Assembly (NCBI GenBank): GCA_002005505.1
Contig: MVGU01000530.1
Location: 267,501 to 305,000, forward strand
Reading direction: 5' to 3'
DNA: 37,500 bases
Source of the DNA: Botryococcus braunii
Lineage: Eukaryota > Chlorophyta > Trebouxiophyceae
Shown here: in pieces, positions 21,101 to 30,136 of the stretch
Layout of the letters: every line of letters begins with the position of its first letter
Numbering within the stretch: position 1 is the first letter of the stretch
The notes under the pieces: model-generated
Databases searched by the model: none
The model's input: the letters and a program-made list of their open reading frames with translations, nothing else
What the model was told of the DNA's origin: nothing
Made by a program: the position numbers and the translations under genes

Positions 21101-23593
21101 AGAGAGCGAGAGGGGTTGACTGAATGTGACTCTCTGTCACAGGGACCAGGGGAAGTGCAGCTAGAGGGTGATTCACATGAGGGGCATGAATTGCATGTGA
21201 GTGCAGTGAGGGGGGCAGCTACATGCAAAGCTGCAAATGGTCCCGGGGAGCTGAGCAGTATGGGTGGGTCTTGTTCAGTGACTGAGAGAAATGTAAGAGA
21301 TGTGACCATGCAGAGTTCTTCTGGCAACCCGTCCAGTCAGAGCACTCCTGGACGGGACTGTGGTGGCAGCCACCGGTCAGAGGAAGCATCATATGCTTTC
21401 TCTGCACCAGCCAAACATGATTGTGAGCGGGAGACAGGATCTGCATCCTTGACTCCATGTAAGGGACGAGAGGAGGAGGTGAATCAGGAGCACAGACATT
21501 GTGGAGACAGACCAAATTACAAGTGCTCACTGAGAGGTACCTGTGCCTGGGAGAGTGATGTCAGAGATGTGAGGTCACTCCCAACAGTGACATGCAGTCG
21601 GTCTGAGAGGCATGTGGATCACATAAATCAGGGGAAGTATGCAGACACTCTGCCATATCCCGATGTTGCTTGTGAGAGACCTGAAGAGTCTGAACTCTTG
21701 CAGGCATGTCAGAGTGTGTCTGAGGAGGTGAATCGGAAGTCTGGACAATGTGAAGGGATTCCAAATTACAAAGACTGTCCGAGAGGTACCTGTGCATGGG
21801 AGGATGATGTGAGGGATGAGCAGAGTAACTTGTGCAAAGCCAAGTGTGAGTCCAAGCGAGAGCGTGCTATGAGAGAGCATTCTACTTCTACTGGAGAGCC
21901 TGTGATGTGTAACTCAGCGAGTGTCAGTGGAAGAGTAGTGGGTTCTGGACAAAGTGAGAGAAAATCAGGCAATTCAGAGGAAAAGCACACAGGTGTCAGA
22001 TTTGGGAAAATTCACGTTCCCTCTAATTTGAGAGAAGCACAGATGTCTCCCCAGTGGGAATACTGGAAGGCAGCTATGCAGGAAGAGCAAAATTCTCTAG
22101 ATACTCATGAGGTCATGGAGTATGTTCCGAGACCTCGTGGACATAAGGTTATTCCAGTTCACTGGATATTTTCAGTGAAAATGGATGCACATGGCAATGT
22201 TGTGAGATTCAAGGCCAGATTAGTGGCACAGGGATGCAGACAAATCCCTGGAGTGGATGTGATGGAGGTCTTTGCTCCTACTAGTAGCTATGGAGCTAGA
22301 AGAGCTCTGCTTGCTGTTGCTGCAAGAGAGGGCTGTGAAATTCATCAGGTGGACGTTAAGACCGCCTTTCTGAATGGTGAGCTCGAGGAGGAAGTATATG
22401 TAACGCAACCTCCTGGCTTTGAGAATGGTGATAAGAATATTGTGTGCCGATTGAGAAAGGCGTTGTATGGCCTGAAGCAGGCTCCACGTGCCTGGCACAA
22501 AACCCTGAATGACAAACTTGAAGTCATGGGGTATGAGGTGTGCAAGAGTGATGCGGGAGTGTATGTGAGATGCTCTACTGATGGAGGAAAGTCCTATGTG
22601 CTGATCTATGTTGATGATCTTCTGATAGTTTCCAAGGGCATGTCAGAAATCGAGAGAGTGAAGGGACTTCTCAAGAAAGAATTCACCATCCATGATCTTG
22701 GGGAAGTGAAGGATTTCTTGGGATGTCAAGTGATGAGAGATAGAGATAAAGGGCTGATCACCCTGAGTTGCATCCCTAAAATCGATGCACTTGTAGAGAA
22801 ATTTGGCTTGGATCTTGAGTCAGTGGGACCTGATACTCCCATGACAAAAGATTTCGTAATGTCCCAAAGGCCTGCACCGAGAGATGGGAGCGACAGCATT
22901 CGTGCTGGCAGTCCACTACCTCCAGGTCACCGTTACTGTGAGTTAGTAGGGTCTCTTCTGTATATAGCCAACACCACACGTCCCGATATAGCTCAGGCAG
23001 TAGGTGTATTGTCTCGTTATCGCATATCTCCCACCACAGCACATTGGAATGAAGCCATCCGTGTGTTGAAGTATCTGAAAGGAACCCGAGATTTGGTTCT
23101 AACTCTCGGAGGGGGGGAGATAGAGCTAGAAGGCTATGTGGATGCCGACTATGGAGGTGATCAGGATCATCGCTTCTCTACCACTGGCTTTGTCCTCACT
23201 GTGTTTGGAGGAGCAGTAGTGTGGGGAAGTAAAAAGCAATCTGCTGTTGCCACTTCAACAGTGGAGGCTGAATTCATGGCAGCAAGTGCTGTTGTGAAGG
23301 AAGCAAATTGGCTGAGAGGTTTCCTGGAGGAAATTGGAGTGTTACCGTGGATAGTGAAGATTCATTGTGACAACCAAGGGTGTATAAACCACCTGAGGAA
23401 TCCGGTGTACTCCAAACACACAAAGCATATTGCAATTAGCTGTCATTTCGCACGTGAAGCTATTGCAAAGGGGCAGGTTGAATTCAAGTACATTCAATCT
23501 GCTAGAAATGTGGCTGACATTTTTACCAAACCACTAGTTAGACAAGTGTTTCTGGGACATCGTAACTCACTGGGACTGGCCAAGTTTCTGTGA
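18191..23593 (+). CDS. Copia Gag-Pol polyprotein, 1800 aa
   Basis: A single open frame from ATG to TGA. Gag (about 1-300) ends with the zinc knuckle CNYCNKKGHYWRDC at 271-284, then a Pro-rich stretch. Protease has VDSGAS with D374. The pre-integrase zinc domain starts near H523 (LWHSRMGH...CEAC). Integrase has D590, D653 and E689 (spacing D-35-E). RT (about 1297-1540) includes KARLVAQG, QVDVKTAFLNG and YVDD at 1473-1476. RNase H (about 1645-1785) has DADYGG, STVEAEF and HCDNQG. Copia polyproteins are usually about 1300-1450 residues; the surplus lies between integrase (ends about 816) and RT (starts about 1297), a Ser/Glu/Arg-rich spacer with a duplicated cysteine motif. Gag and Pol are fused with no frameshift or internal stop. 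Confidence 0.96.
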   Translation: MTSKKKGSSASGASTSSSEPASSTPIREPCTPSTSRCSGDELPKIIPTNVKVHIKLKERGTNIIVWKNAFLAANESKGSLPAILEAMPGTAHDAAAMLLIYESVPEEWLGPLSNLPSAYDAYEFICRKFIGGYNIEANADWLQEMSQGMKHDETISQYVNRMINLKACLDRNNHALLDAHVATQIVQGLPDAAKEPGMITTAAAQPLEKLAGLLRNTAAAVGFDEYAPRQPRVLALGQGSSGANTPPAASAVHQQAQPTVSEAKSETKGICNYCNKKGHYWRDCRKRKRDEETQRNVVAAVQQLQGMWPQGPPHMGGPHPPAAQLAHPGLDAFPAWFQPPAPPPPPPGGMPYIISLNILKTPVRNSSLQSWLVDSGASVHLVNDVTLLHNPTVHAKPIPLHLATSDATGGIVASGSVCILSRVGVPLWIHHVQCVPSATSNILSVSAALRDGAVFRTDDVGAFTEVCGPNSWRSRISAEKGLFYIHQVVALSPSVNHRRISAAVKSKTPTQNSHNCARRYLWHSRMGHPGETWMQRLTNEDLVSGLDTSLCPCSNCPVYCEACIEGKTSRPPFGISSRPAVEPLDRVHIDTVGPIFPAAVTGERYWVTALDESSQLKAVLPVKSKDAISAAVRDLILYWQTQKKTKVKCVRCDRGTEFLNATFKEFCASQGTKLETSAPYTPQQNGAAERANRTLKERTRTLLAFAAASPTLWKEALETACTLLNMGPSTGRDRTPSELFFGYKPNVTPLRTWGCLAFVHIPDVQRSVFSPKTVPGMLTGYSASSKAYRIYVGGGIWKESRDVVFVEHLRGASRVGMSVSSTQSTEFLCPEPSASDTPPVFPGTSPGTTNISLETDLDDPHSEPEYLPASSNLPTQPVTGPPSEAEPEPESRRLCDPVEMDQTLEAVQDLARGVRQDSHLRPQMERAQEVLRPTRSDCRNHQLDGLTRAQRHEQRTAAKDLLLPQEKGESREREGLTECDSLSQGPGEVQLEGDSHEGHELHVSAVRGAATCKAANGPGELSSMGGSCSVTERNVRDVTMQSSSGNPSSQSTPGRDCGGSHRSEEASYAFSAPAKHDCERETGSASLTPCKGREEEVNQEHRHCGDRPNYKCSLRGTCAWESDVRDVRSLPTVTCSRSERHVDHINQGKYADTLPYPDVACERPEESELLQACQSVSEEVNRKSGQCEGIPNYKDCPRGTCAWEDDVRDEQSNLCKAKCESKRERAMREHSTSTGEPVMCNSASVSGRVVGSGQSERKSGNSEEKHTGVRFGKIHVPSNLREAQMSPQWEYWKAAMQEEQNSLDTHEVMEYVPRPRGHKVIPVHWIFSVKMDAHGNVVRFKARLVAQGCRQIPGVDVMEVFAPTSSYGARRALLAVAAREGCEIHQVDVKTAFLNGELEEEVYVTQPPGFENGDKNIVCRLRKALYGLKQAPRAWHKTLNDKLEVMGYEVCKSDAGVYVRCSTDGGKSYVLIYVDDLLIVSKGMSEIERVKGLLKKEFTIHDLGEVKDFLGCQVMRDRDKGLITLSCIPKIDALVEKFGLDLESVGPDTPMTKDFVMSQRPAPRDGSDSIRAGSPLPPGHRYCELVGSLLYIANTTRPDIAQAVGVLSRYRISPTTAHWNEAIRVLKYLKGTRDLVLTLGGGEIELEGYVDADYGGDQDHRFSTTGFVLTVFGGAVVWGSKKQSAVATSTVEAEFMAASAVVKEANWLRGFLEEIGVLPWIVKIHCDNQGCINHLRNPVYSKHTKHIAISCHFAREAIAKGQVEFKYIQSARNVADIFTKPLVRQVFLGHRNSLGLAKFL
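21422..21870 (+). repeat. Duplicated 83-aa cysteine-rich unit in the copia integrase-RT spacer
   Basis: Residues 1078-1160 and 1161 to about 1225 share the pattern CER..S.L..C....EEVN.....C...PNYK...RGTCAWE.DVRD. The DNA units are 249 bp apart. The nucleotide match is moderate while the motif residues are well kept, including three or four cysteines per unit. I know of no domain with this signature. Confidence 0.8.
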
Positions 23594-23597
23594 GGTA

Positions 23598-23611
23598 AAG
23601 GCAAGGGGAAG
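23598..23611 (+). other. Copia polypurine tract
   Basis: AAGGCAAGGGGAAG lies directly before the 3' LTR and five bases after the polyprotein stop, so the element has almost no 3' UTR. Confidence 0.85.
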
Positions 23612-24302
23612 TGTTGTGTTAATTAATTTTATGCCTTTCCCTCAGAGGAGTAATAATGGCAAGTCTCCGTATGAAGACAATACCAATTAGGAAAGAGAGG
23701 CAGAACCCTGAGTTCTGCCAGGCAATACATGCATTTGAACGAAGACTATCATAACGCAAGTTACAGACACGTTTGTAGAAAGGAGGCATATGGGGCAAGC
23801 ACGGATAGGGAAGGCACTTGGTTGGAACTATAGTGGCACTCCGGGTGTCTATCAATCAGTTGCTAACCAGTCCTTGACTTGTATATGTCCGTGCCTACTT
23901 AACAACGCACAAGTAGGAGGACATCGTCTAACACCCTCCGTGCCGCCACCATGCAGGTGACTTAATCCTTATTGTATTCCTGGATTTAGCACTCAGATGA
24001 ACATTGTTAGAACATGTTAGACATATAGAGTTGAGTTTAGCTCATCGGACAAAGTAATGAACACGACCTGGGTGAGAGCAGGTTAGGCGTGTTTGAACTG
24101 CGTCACCTTGTTAGGAGAGATGAGAGATATTGTAACACTTGGTTGGAACTATAGTGGCACTCCGGGTGTCTATCAATCAGTTGCTAACCAGTCCTTGACT
24201 TGTATATGTCCGTGCCTACTTAACAACGCACAAGTAGGAGGACATCGTCTAACACCCTCCGTGCCGCCACCATGCAGGATACGCCAAGCCCAGAATATTT
24301 CA
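23612..24302 (+). repeat. Copia 3' LTR
   Basis: 691 bp, identical to the 5' LTR except for one visible substitution. It holds the same internal 143-bp repeat, at 23815-23957 and 24136-24278. The target duplication TTGAG follows. Confidence 0.96.
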
Positions 24303-24537
24303 TTGAGGCATCACACACGACCCGAAACTTAGGCGCATTCGGGGAGAGATCAGGAATTGCCAACACTGGGGCATTTGTGATGGCCCACTTCAACCCATCA
24401 AACGCTTTTTGACATGCATCAGTCCACAGCCAAGGGACACCTTTTCGCAATAAGTGATTCAACGGGCAGCAAGTTGACTATACCCTTGCACAAATTTCCG
24501 CGAAAAATTGCAGAGGCCCAAACTGTCGTACCTCAGT
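24303..24537 (-). pseudogene. Gypsy A pol fragment between the two nested insertions (end of RT, start of RNase H)
   Basis: This 235-bp piece links the two halves of gypsy A pol. The minus strand continues with EVRQF, then loses frame. A GLCNFSRKFVQGYSQLA reading appears in another frame, and LNHLLRKGVPWLWTDACQ with FRVVCDAS returns in the original frame. The pattern fits one 2-nt and one 1-nt deletion. Outer bases are the target duplications TTGAG (24303-24307) and TCAGT (24533-24537). Confidence 0.88.
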
Positions 24538-24798
24538 TGTAGCGTTAACTAAGCGGAAGAGGTTTTTATGAGACAGTGAGACGTTCGTGGTGTGCAACGA
24601 AAGAGTGTTACATGATTGATTCGCAAGCGTACTCTTAAACCCAGGGTGGATTGAATTATACTGTACTGCCACAGACGCGTAGTCGGGCAACCGAGCGAAC
24701 TACTTGAGCGAGGTTGTACTGCGAATCCAGATCACATGGCAAGTCAAAGAGCAATGCCAAGGACCATACTAGAGCATTATACCCTAGGAAATGCTACA
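24538..24798 (-). repeat. Gypsy B 3' LTR
   Basis: 261 bp, preceded in element orientation by the purine tract at 24801-24811 and followed by the TCAGT duplication. Confidence 0.95.
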
Positions 24799-24800
24799 TG

Positions 24801-24811
24801 CCCTCCCCCTT
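24801..24811 (-). other. Gypsy B polypurine tract
   Basis: AAGGGGGAGGG on the minus strand lies two bases before the 3' LTR. Confidence 0.85.
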
Positions 24812-25555
24812 GGCATAAGCTATGAGATGTTGTTTATGGCAATGGGGCCACAAACGTAAGACAGGGGCATCACGAACCCTGCTTACTGCAACTATAGATA
24901 ATCACACCTCCTATAGTTACCAAACCAGCAAGTCAGAGGATGAAGTCCACAAAGCAAGTTAGCACGACACAGACGAGGGACTCATCTGCTCAATGCCCGA
25001 ATACCTTAACATTCTAAGGACTATCGTCTGCAAGGCGGATCCTCTAACTTAGGGGACGAACTCTCTAGACAGCACTCACACCAGTGATGAAACAATTAGG
25101 TTGAGTCACTAGACTAGCACTTGTCCAAACCTTAGGTCCAGTTACCCTGCACTGCAGTGTAACCTTTGCTTGAGGTGGCTTTCCAACTACAGGCATAAGG
25201 CATATCGTCGAGAGCAGCAAGCTATACACAACTAACTGCCACATAGTGTATCTCATGGGTAAGATACCAAAGCAAGTTATTCATGCACGGAACTACAATT
25301 TGCAGCTACACTGCCACAGCAAGTGCATCACAAAATGGAGCCGTGGGTCAAGGAAACATAACCCATGCAAAACATATAACCAAGAGACATGCATGCAAGT
25401 CCCAATTCACGAATCCCCCTCCCAGACCCTTCCACCCTCCCTCCCTCCCAGATCAAAGCTGGCTGGTGTTGAAGCTCCAAGGGTCATCAGCCGCAAGTGG
25501 CTGGAAAAGTCTCAAGCCGCAAATGGCTTAATCAAGGGATGCCCGCAAGTGGGAC
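24812..25555 (-). other. Gypsy B 3' untranslated internal region
   Basis: About 740 bp between the pol stop and the polypurine tract. No coding region is recognised. It contains the ACGTAAGACAGGGGC core seen in the 28-bp repeat of NAGK intron 4. Confidence 0.6.
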
Positions 25556-27376
25556 TTAAGAAAGGACTGGGGCAGCTGCCACGTCATCAGCCAGATGGCG
25601 AACCTGGGCAAGAGGATCCCAAGTATTCTCAGTCTCATCGTAGCCTTTCCATTTGACTAAGTAGCGCCAAGACTTTCCAACTTTCTTCTTAGCTATGATG
25701 GCCTCCACTTCATAAACGCCGCCACGCTTGTCTGCATACAAAGGAGGTGGTGAAGTAACAGTAACTGGTACAGATGAAGACACATAAGGCTTCAGTTGGG
25801 AAACATGAAACACAGGATGAATATTTACAGTCTCAGGCAAGACGAGTCTAAAAGCTCGAGAACCAACTGCTGCAGCAATAGTAAAGGACCCAAAATACTT
25901 AGCTGATAACTTTGACGAGAGCCCAGGTGAAAGCTGGTTTTTCCTTGCAGCCAACAACACCTGGTCCCCCACCTTAAAAGTGTGGTCTCGTCTCTTTCTA
26001 TCTGCATAAGACTTCTGCCGTTGCTGTGCAGAGGCAAGGTTAGACTTGGCACTTTTCAAGGCAGTCTGCAGCCCCTCAACCCATTCAGAAACAGCAGGAT
26101 TTGCAGAACGTGAAGGAACAGCAGAAGACAAGGGAGTAAGGGGATAGCGCCCGTGATTCAGGAAGAAGGGTGTCTGCAGTGTGGAAGCCTGGAGAGAGTT
26201 ATTGTAAGCAAACTCCACCATGCTTAAATACTTGCACCAGTCATCCTGTCTCGGCCCCACAAACCCTCTTAACATGTCTTCCATGGTGCGATTCATTCTC
26301 TCTGTCTGCCCGTCTGTCTGAGGGTGGTAAGCAGTAGACATTGCAATCTCAGTACCCAATAATTTAACAAAGGCCTTCCAAAAATGGCTAGTGAACCTCG
26401 GATCTCTATCACTCACAATGGAGGTAGGCATTCCAAATCTCACAAAGACCCTGTCTATAAACAGTTGTGCAAGTTGAGGTGCAGTGATGGTTTTAGTGCA
26501 TGCAGCCAAGACACACAACTTAGAAAACCTATCAACAAATACCACAATAGAGTCAAAACCACAGCAGACAGGTAAATCAGTCACTAAGTCAAGGGAAATG
26601 CTCTGCCAAGGTCCATCCGGAATAGGCAGTGGCTGAAGTAGAACATAAGGTACGGCTCCAGTCCCCTTAGTGCGCTGGCAGGTGTCACAAGGCCTGCAAA
26701 AGTCCCTGACTGATGAGCTGAGACGTGGCCACCAAAATTCCCTGCACACTAATTCATACATCTTGTTAATCCCAAGATGGCCAGAAAAGGAGGTGGCATG
26801 ACACTCTCTCACTACCTTCTCTCGCAATGCATCAGGGACATACACTCTACCTGACTGCACCGAATAAGGTACAGTGTCTCTCATCACCAAAACACCTTCT
26901 TCCACAAGTTTAGCAACTGTGGGATCAGAAACACACAGCAAAGCAATTTCTGGTAGGAGGGACGAGACAGAAACAGAGGAGACATGCATTACTGCCAAAT
27001 CAACACGCCTAGACAAAGCATCTGCAACAACATTGTCAGTGCCCTTCACATATACAATATCAGGCATGAATCTCATGATTTCAGTAAGCCATCTTTCCTG
27101 CCTACTAGTCCTAACAGGAGCAGTCAATAAATACTTAAGTGCTTGCTGGTCAATGTGTACAGTAAACTTAGCACCCAGCAACAAATGCTTCCATTTAAGC
27201 AAGGCATGAACAAGAGCAAGCAACTCTCTGTCATATGGTGCTAACTTCCTCTCAGGGGGTTGGAGTTTCCTGGACTCGAAGGCAACGGGCTGCAGTCCCT
27301 TTCCTTGATCCTGCTGCAACACAGCACCAACAGCAAAACCTGAGGCATCTACATGCACAACAAAAGGTTTATCTAA
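25556..27376 (-). CDS. Gypsy B pol, RNase H, integrase and chromodomain
   Basis: RNase H starts with HVDASGFAVGAVLQQ and includes YDRELLALV and ADALSRR. Integrase has the HHCC domain (HATSFSGHLG...CDTCQRTKG) and a DDE core (LDLVTDLP, SDRDPRFTS, GQTERMNRTMEDML). A chromodomain YEVEAIIAKKKVG...YLVKWKGYDETENTWDP closes it. Compared with gypsy A the C-terminus is shorter and lacks the basic tail. RT and this segment are separated by a single-base frameshift near 27360-27378. Confidence 0.93.
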   Translation of the reverse strand, partial: LDKPFVVHVDASGFAVGAVLQQDQGKGLQPVAFESRKLQPPERKLAPYDRELLALVHALLKWKHLLLGAKFTVHIDQQALKYLLTAPVRTSRQERWLTEIMRFMPDIVYVKGTDNVVADALSRRVDLAVMHVSSVSVSSLLPEIALLCVSDPTVAKLVEEGVLVMRDTVPYSVQSGRVYVPDALREKVVRECHATSFSGHLGINKMYELVCREFWWPRLSSSVRDFCRPCDTCQRTKGTGAVPYVLLQPLPIPDGPWQSISLDLVTDLPVCCGFDSIVVFVDRFSKLCVLAACTKTITAPQLAQLFIDRVFVRFGMPTSIVSDRDPRFTSHFWKAFVKLLGTEIAMSTAYHPQTDGQTERMNRTMEDMLRGFVGPRQDDWCKYLSMVEFAYNNSLQASTLQTPFFLNHGRYPLTPLSSAVPSRSANPAVSEWVEGLQTALKSAKSNLASAQQRQKSYADRKRRDHTFKVGDQVLLAARKNQLSPGLSSKLSAKYFGSFTIAAAVGSRAFRLVLPETVNIHPVFHVSQLKPYVSSSVPVTVTSPPPLYADKRGGVYEVEAIIAKKKVGKSWRYLVKWKGYDETENTWDPLAQVRHLADDVAAAPVLS

Positions 27377-27377
27377 A

Positions 27378-29129
27378 TCAAGCCATCAAAAGGCAAGGAG
27401 GAGTAGAAACAAGATCTTTCAATGCTACAAAGGCTTCCCGCTGGGGTCCCTCCCAGGTCCAAGGCACATCCTTTTTGAGCAACTCAGTAAGAGGATAGGC
27501 AACATCTGCAAAACGGTTCATAAAAGTATCATAATATTGAGTAAGACCTAGAAACCCTCTCAACTGTGACACATTCAAAGGAGTGGGCCAATCCTGAATG
27601 GCTACAACCTTCCTAGGATCCACCATAATCCCATGAGGTGTCAACAGGTGTCCAAGGTATTCCACCTGCTTAGCAACAAAATCACACTTAGACCTTTTGC
27701 AATAAAATTTATGTTCCCTGAGCACTGACAAGACTGTCCTCAAATGCTCCATATGCTCTGCAACAGATTTAGAATATATGAGGATATCGTCTAGGTACAC
27801 TAGCACAAATCTATCAAGGAAGGGAGACAAGATAGAGTTCATCACAGACTGAAAGGTGGCAGGTGCATTGGTTAACCCAAAAGGCATAACAGTGAACTCA
27901 TAATGACCATAACGGGTTTTAAAAGCAGTCTTTTCTATGCTGTCATCATGCATACGTATCTGATGATATCCAGAGGCAAGGTCTAGCTTAGAAAATACAC
28001 AACTTCCATGCAATTGCTCGAACATCTCATCAATCTTAGGAAATGGGTGTTGGGTCCTAACAGTAATCCTATTCAAGGCCCTGTAGTCAATGCATAAACG
28101 CCATCCACCATCCTTTTTGGGAACAAATAAGATGGGTGCACCAAATGGTGATGTCGATGGGCGGATGAACCCCCTCTCAAGGAGCTCCTGCAACTGTGCA
28201 CGTAGCTCAGCAAGCTGGGCTCCAGACAGTGGATATATGCGGGAGGCTGGAGGAGTTGCGTCCGGCTCCAATCTGATGTGGTGGTCTCCAGCACGAGAAG
28301 GAGGGAGGCCTTCAGGAAGTCCAGACAGTACATCCTTAAATTCCTGCAAAAGCTGCTCCAACTCTGGCACATTGTATGCATCAGTATCTGAAACATTGTC
28401 AGTCACTGCATTCAGTTGAATAATGTACACTGATTCACCCAACTTCACCATCTCTTCCACTTCCATGGATGAGATCACATACCCAGGCATGCCTGACCTC
28501 TGACACCCCAAAAGTACATGTGTTTTATTAGCATGAACCAAAGACACAGCATTCAATTTCCAATTCACACTTGGGTTAAAAGCAGTTAACCAAGGTTTGC
28601 CCAAGACAAGATCATAGTAGGTCAACTCAGTAGGGAGGCAGGTGACTCCAAAACCCAAGGTCCCAACAGTCAGGTCAGTTGACACACTATGTCCTACCAC
28701 AGATGTCCTACCATCCGCCACTCTCACAGTAACATGTGAACTCAAAGGCACAGTGGGAAGGGCAAGCTCCTGCACAAGTTTATCATCAATAAAATTTGCA
28801 GAGGCTCCACTGTCCAACAAAATCCTGACAGGTCTACTAGCAAGAATTCCCTCAAACTCTATGCAAGTGGAGGAAAGATCAAGACCATTCACAATGTGTC
28901 TACTGTCAAGCTGAACAAAAGAGTCAAAAGAAGTTGCGGGCAGGGGTTTCTCCTTCACACTGAGACAACCAGTCTGTACCAGGCAACGATATAAGGGCAA
29001 GCCTGTATGGGAACTGCAGTGGGGTGAGCTCTTAAAGGTGGAAGTAAGACCCAGTGCATCCAAAACAGAAGCCGAGAGCAATACATCATGAGAGTTGTTG
29101 TTGTGTAGTCCCTTCCAGCACCTGTTCAC
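27378..29129 (-). CDS. Gypsy B pol, protease and reverse transcriptase
   Basis: Protease has ILLDSGASANFIDD about 115 residues in. RT has LCIDYRALNRITV, KLDLASGYHQIRM, PFGLTNAPATFQ and VLVYLDDILIYSK, and ends with GFLGLTQYYDTFMNRFADVAYPL. The frame has no upstream ATG at its start (the first codon is GTG), consistent with a fused gag-pol whose upstream part is damaged. It ends at a stop just before the RNase H core, where a one-base shift would be needed to continue. Confidence 0.9.
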   Translation of the reverse strand: MNRCWKGLHNNNSHDVLLSASVLDALGLTSTFKSSPHCSSHTGLPLYRCLVQTGCLSVKEKPLPATSFDSFVQLDSRHIVNGLDLSSTCIEFEGILASRPVRILLDSGASANFIDDKLVQELALPTVPLSSHVTVRVADGRTSVVGHSVSTDLTVGTLGFGVTCLPTELTYYDLVLGKPWLTAFNPSVNWKLNAVSLVHANKTHVLLGCQRSGMPGYVISSMEVEEMVKLGESVYIIQLNAVTDNVSDTDAYNVPELEQLLQEFKDVLSGLPEGLPPSRAGDHHIRLEPDATPPASRIYPLSGAQLAELRAQLQELLERGFIRPSTSPFGAPILFVPKKDGGWRLCIDYRALNRITVRTQHPFPKIDEMFEQLHGSCVFSKLDLASGYHQIRMHDDSIEKTAFKTRYGHYEFTVMPFGLTNAPATFQSVMNSILSPFLDRFVLVYLDDILIYSKSVAEHMEHLRTVLSVLREHKFYCKRSKCDFVAKQVEYLGHLLTPHGIMVDPRKVVAIQDWPTPLNVSQLRGFLGLTQYYDTFMNRFADVAYPLTELLKKDVPWTWEGPQREAFVALKDLVSTPPCLLMA

Positions 29130-29541
29130 AGTGGCTCAGGCAAGAGAGCACAGTCAATCTAGTACCTGGCAGTAGCTGTGACACAAGCTGGCTAACAGTA
29201 CACTCCCTGTTACTACCATCAACAAACAAGACAACATGAGCATCACTAGAAAGAAGGTGAGGAGCTGCATCTCTCTTATACATGCACACAGGATTGATCA
29301 AGTCACTGGCATGGGGGGATGTCTGAAACTCTCTACACAAACCATGCCCATCCACAATATGGGACATGAAAGAATGGCAACAACTGTGAAAGAAATCCTG
29401 CAGATTACCAAGCCCATACAAAACAGGAATCCCATACTGGGTCACTGAACAGTTGGCAGACATCTGAAACAGGCCTCACACTGCTGTAACACCAAAGAAG
29501 TCCAACAAATCAAGTTTTATTTGATTTTTGAAAGTGATTCC
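29130..29541 (-). pseudogene. Gypsy B region between gag and protease, frame uncertain
   Basis: A separate open frame (29086-29463) reads through YKRDAAPHLLSSDAHVVLFV and overlaps the start of the protease frame. It may be the remnant gag-pol joint. I do not recognise a domain in it. Confidence 0.4.
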
Positions 29542-30066
29542 TCAACTCAAGGTGTAATTGGAAGCACGGAAGAACGTCGTAGCCACCTCCACGGACCGAG
29601 CGGATGCCAAGCCTACATCGTAGGTCCCCAAAAACATTTCAGTCTGCATAAGCCAAGGATCCAACATCATTGGATCTCCCTCGAATACAGATGGGTCTGG
29701 CAACTTGAGCGAGGGCTTCCCTGAACCTGACGAGGCTGTAGCCGATGCCGGAGTTGCCGTTGGTATGGGCTGCGGCACGACCACAGGTGCAGGTTGCGCG
29801 AGAGAGCACTGAATTAACATCTCAAGTCCCTCTGAAATGCTCTGAGCGGTATCAGCTGGAGGGGAATGCGACGGAACACTAGATCTTAATGCAACGGCTC
29901 CTTCGAGCAGGGCACCGATATCTACCAAACGCCTAAGCATACAACGAGGATCTACCCATGAACGATCTACATATACATAAGCAAGAAGATCTATGGATGG
30001 ATCTGGCTCCGCGATGCCAGGACTAGGTGCACGAGCCCTTGAACCCGAACGAGGATGCCGAGACAT
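29542..30066 (-). CDS. Gypsy B gag, N-terminal part only
   Basis: Starts MSRHPRSGSRAR. A Ser/Pro/Ala-rich stretch leads into KLPDPSVFEGDPMMLDPWL and TEMFLGTYDV, the usual start of a gypsy capsid domain. The frame stops after about 174 residues, where capsid should continue. Neither the rest of capsid nor a CCHC knuckle is recognisable downstream, suggesting an internal deletion near 29500-29540. Confidence 0.72.
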   Translation of the reverse strand: MSRHPRSGSRARAPSPGIAEPDPSIDLLAYVYVDRSWVDPRCMLRRLVDIGALLEGAVALRSSVPSHSPPADTAQSISEGLEMLIQCSLAQPAPVVVPQPIPTATPASATASSGSGKPSLKLPDPSVFEGDPMMLDPWLMQTEMFLGTYDVGLASARSVEVATTFFRASNYTLS

Positions 30067-30122
30067 CACAATCCGAAAGGAAAAGAAACGCACCACGAAC
30101 GAACGACAAGGAACTAATCCTT

Positions 30123-30135
30123 GTCGCCGATACCA
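30123..30135 (-). other. Gypsy B primer binding site
   Basis: TGGTATCGGCGAC on the minus strand, one base after the LTR. Its first 12 bases match the gypsy A primer site, so both families probably use the same tRNA. Confidence 0.8.
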
Positions 30136-30136
30136 C

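Larger units (their letters stand above)
17163..24302 (+). mobile_element. Ty1/copia LTR retrotransposon, intact, nested in gypsy A
   Basis: 7140 bp with 691-bp LTRs at both ends, TG...CA termini and TTGAG duplications at 17158-17162 and 24303-24307. It carries a primer site, one uninterrupted 1800-codon polyprotein and a polypurine tract. I see one LTR mismatch (AAAG versus ATAG, near 17576 and 24025). Copia order (protease, integrase, RT, RNase H) is clear. It is inserted in gypsy A's RNase H coding region in the opposite orientation. The intact frame and near-identical LTRs suggest a recent and possibly still competent copy. Confidence 0.96.

Noticed and set aside
20560..21990. Antisense open frames within the copia polyprotein
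   Set aside because: They are shadows of the strong sense frame and contain no domains.
24812..25555. Possible envelope-like gene downstream of gypsy B pol
   Set aside because: No open frame of useful length, signal peptide or membrane segment is seen there.
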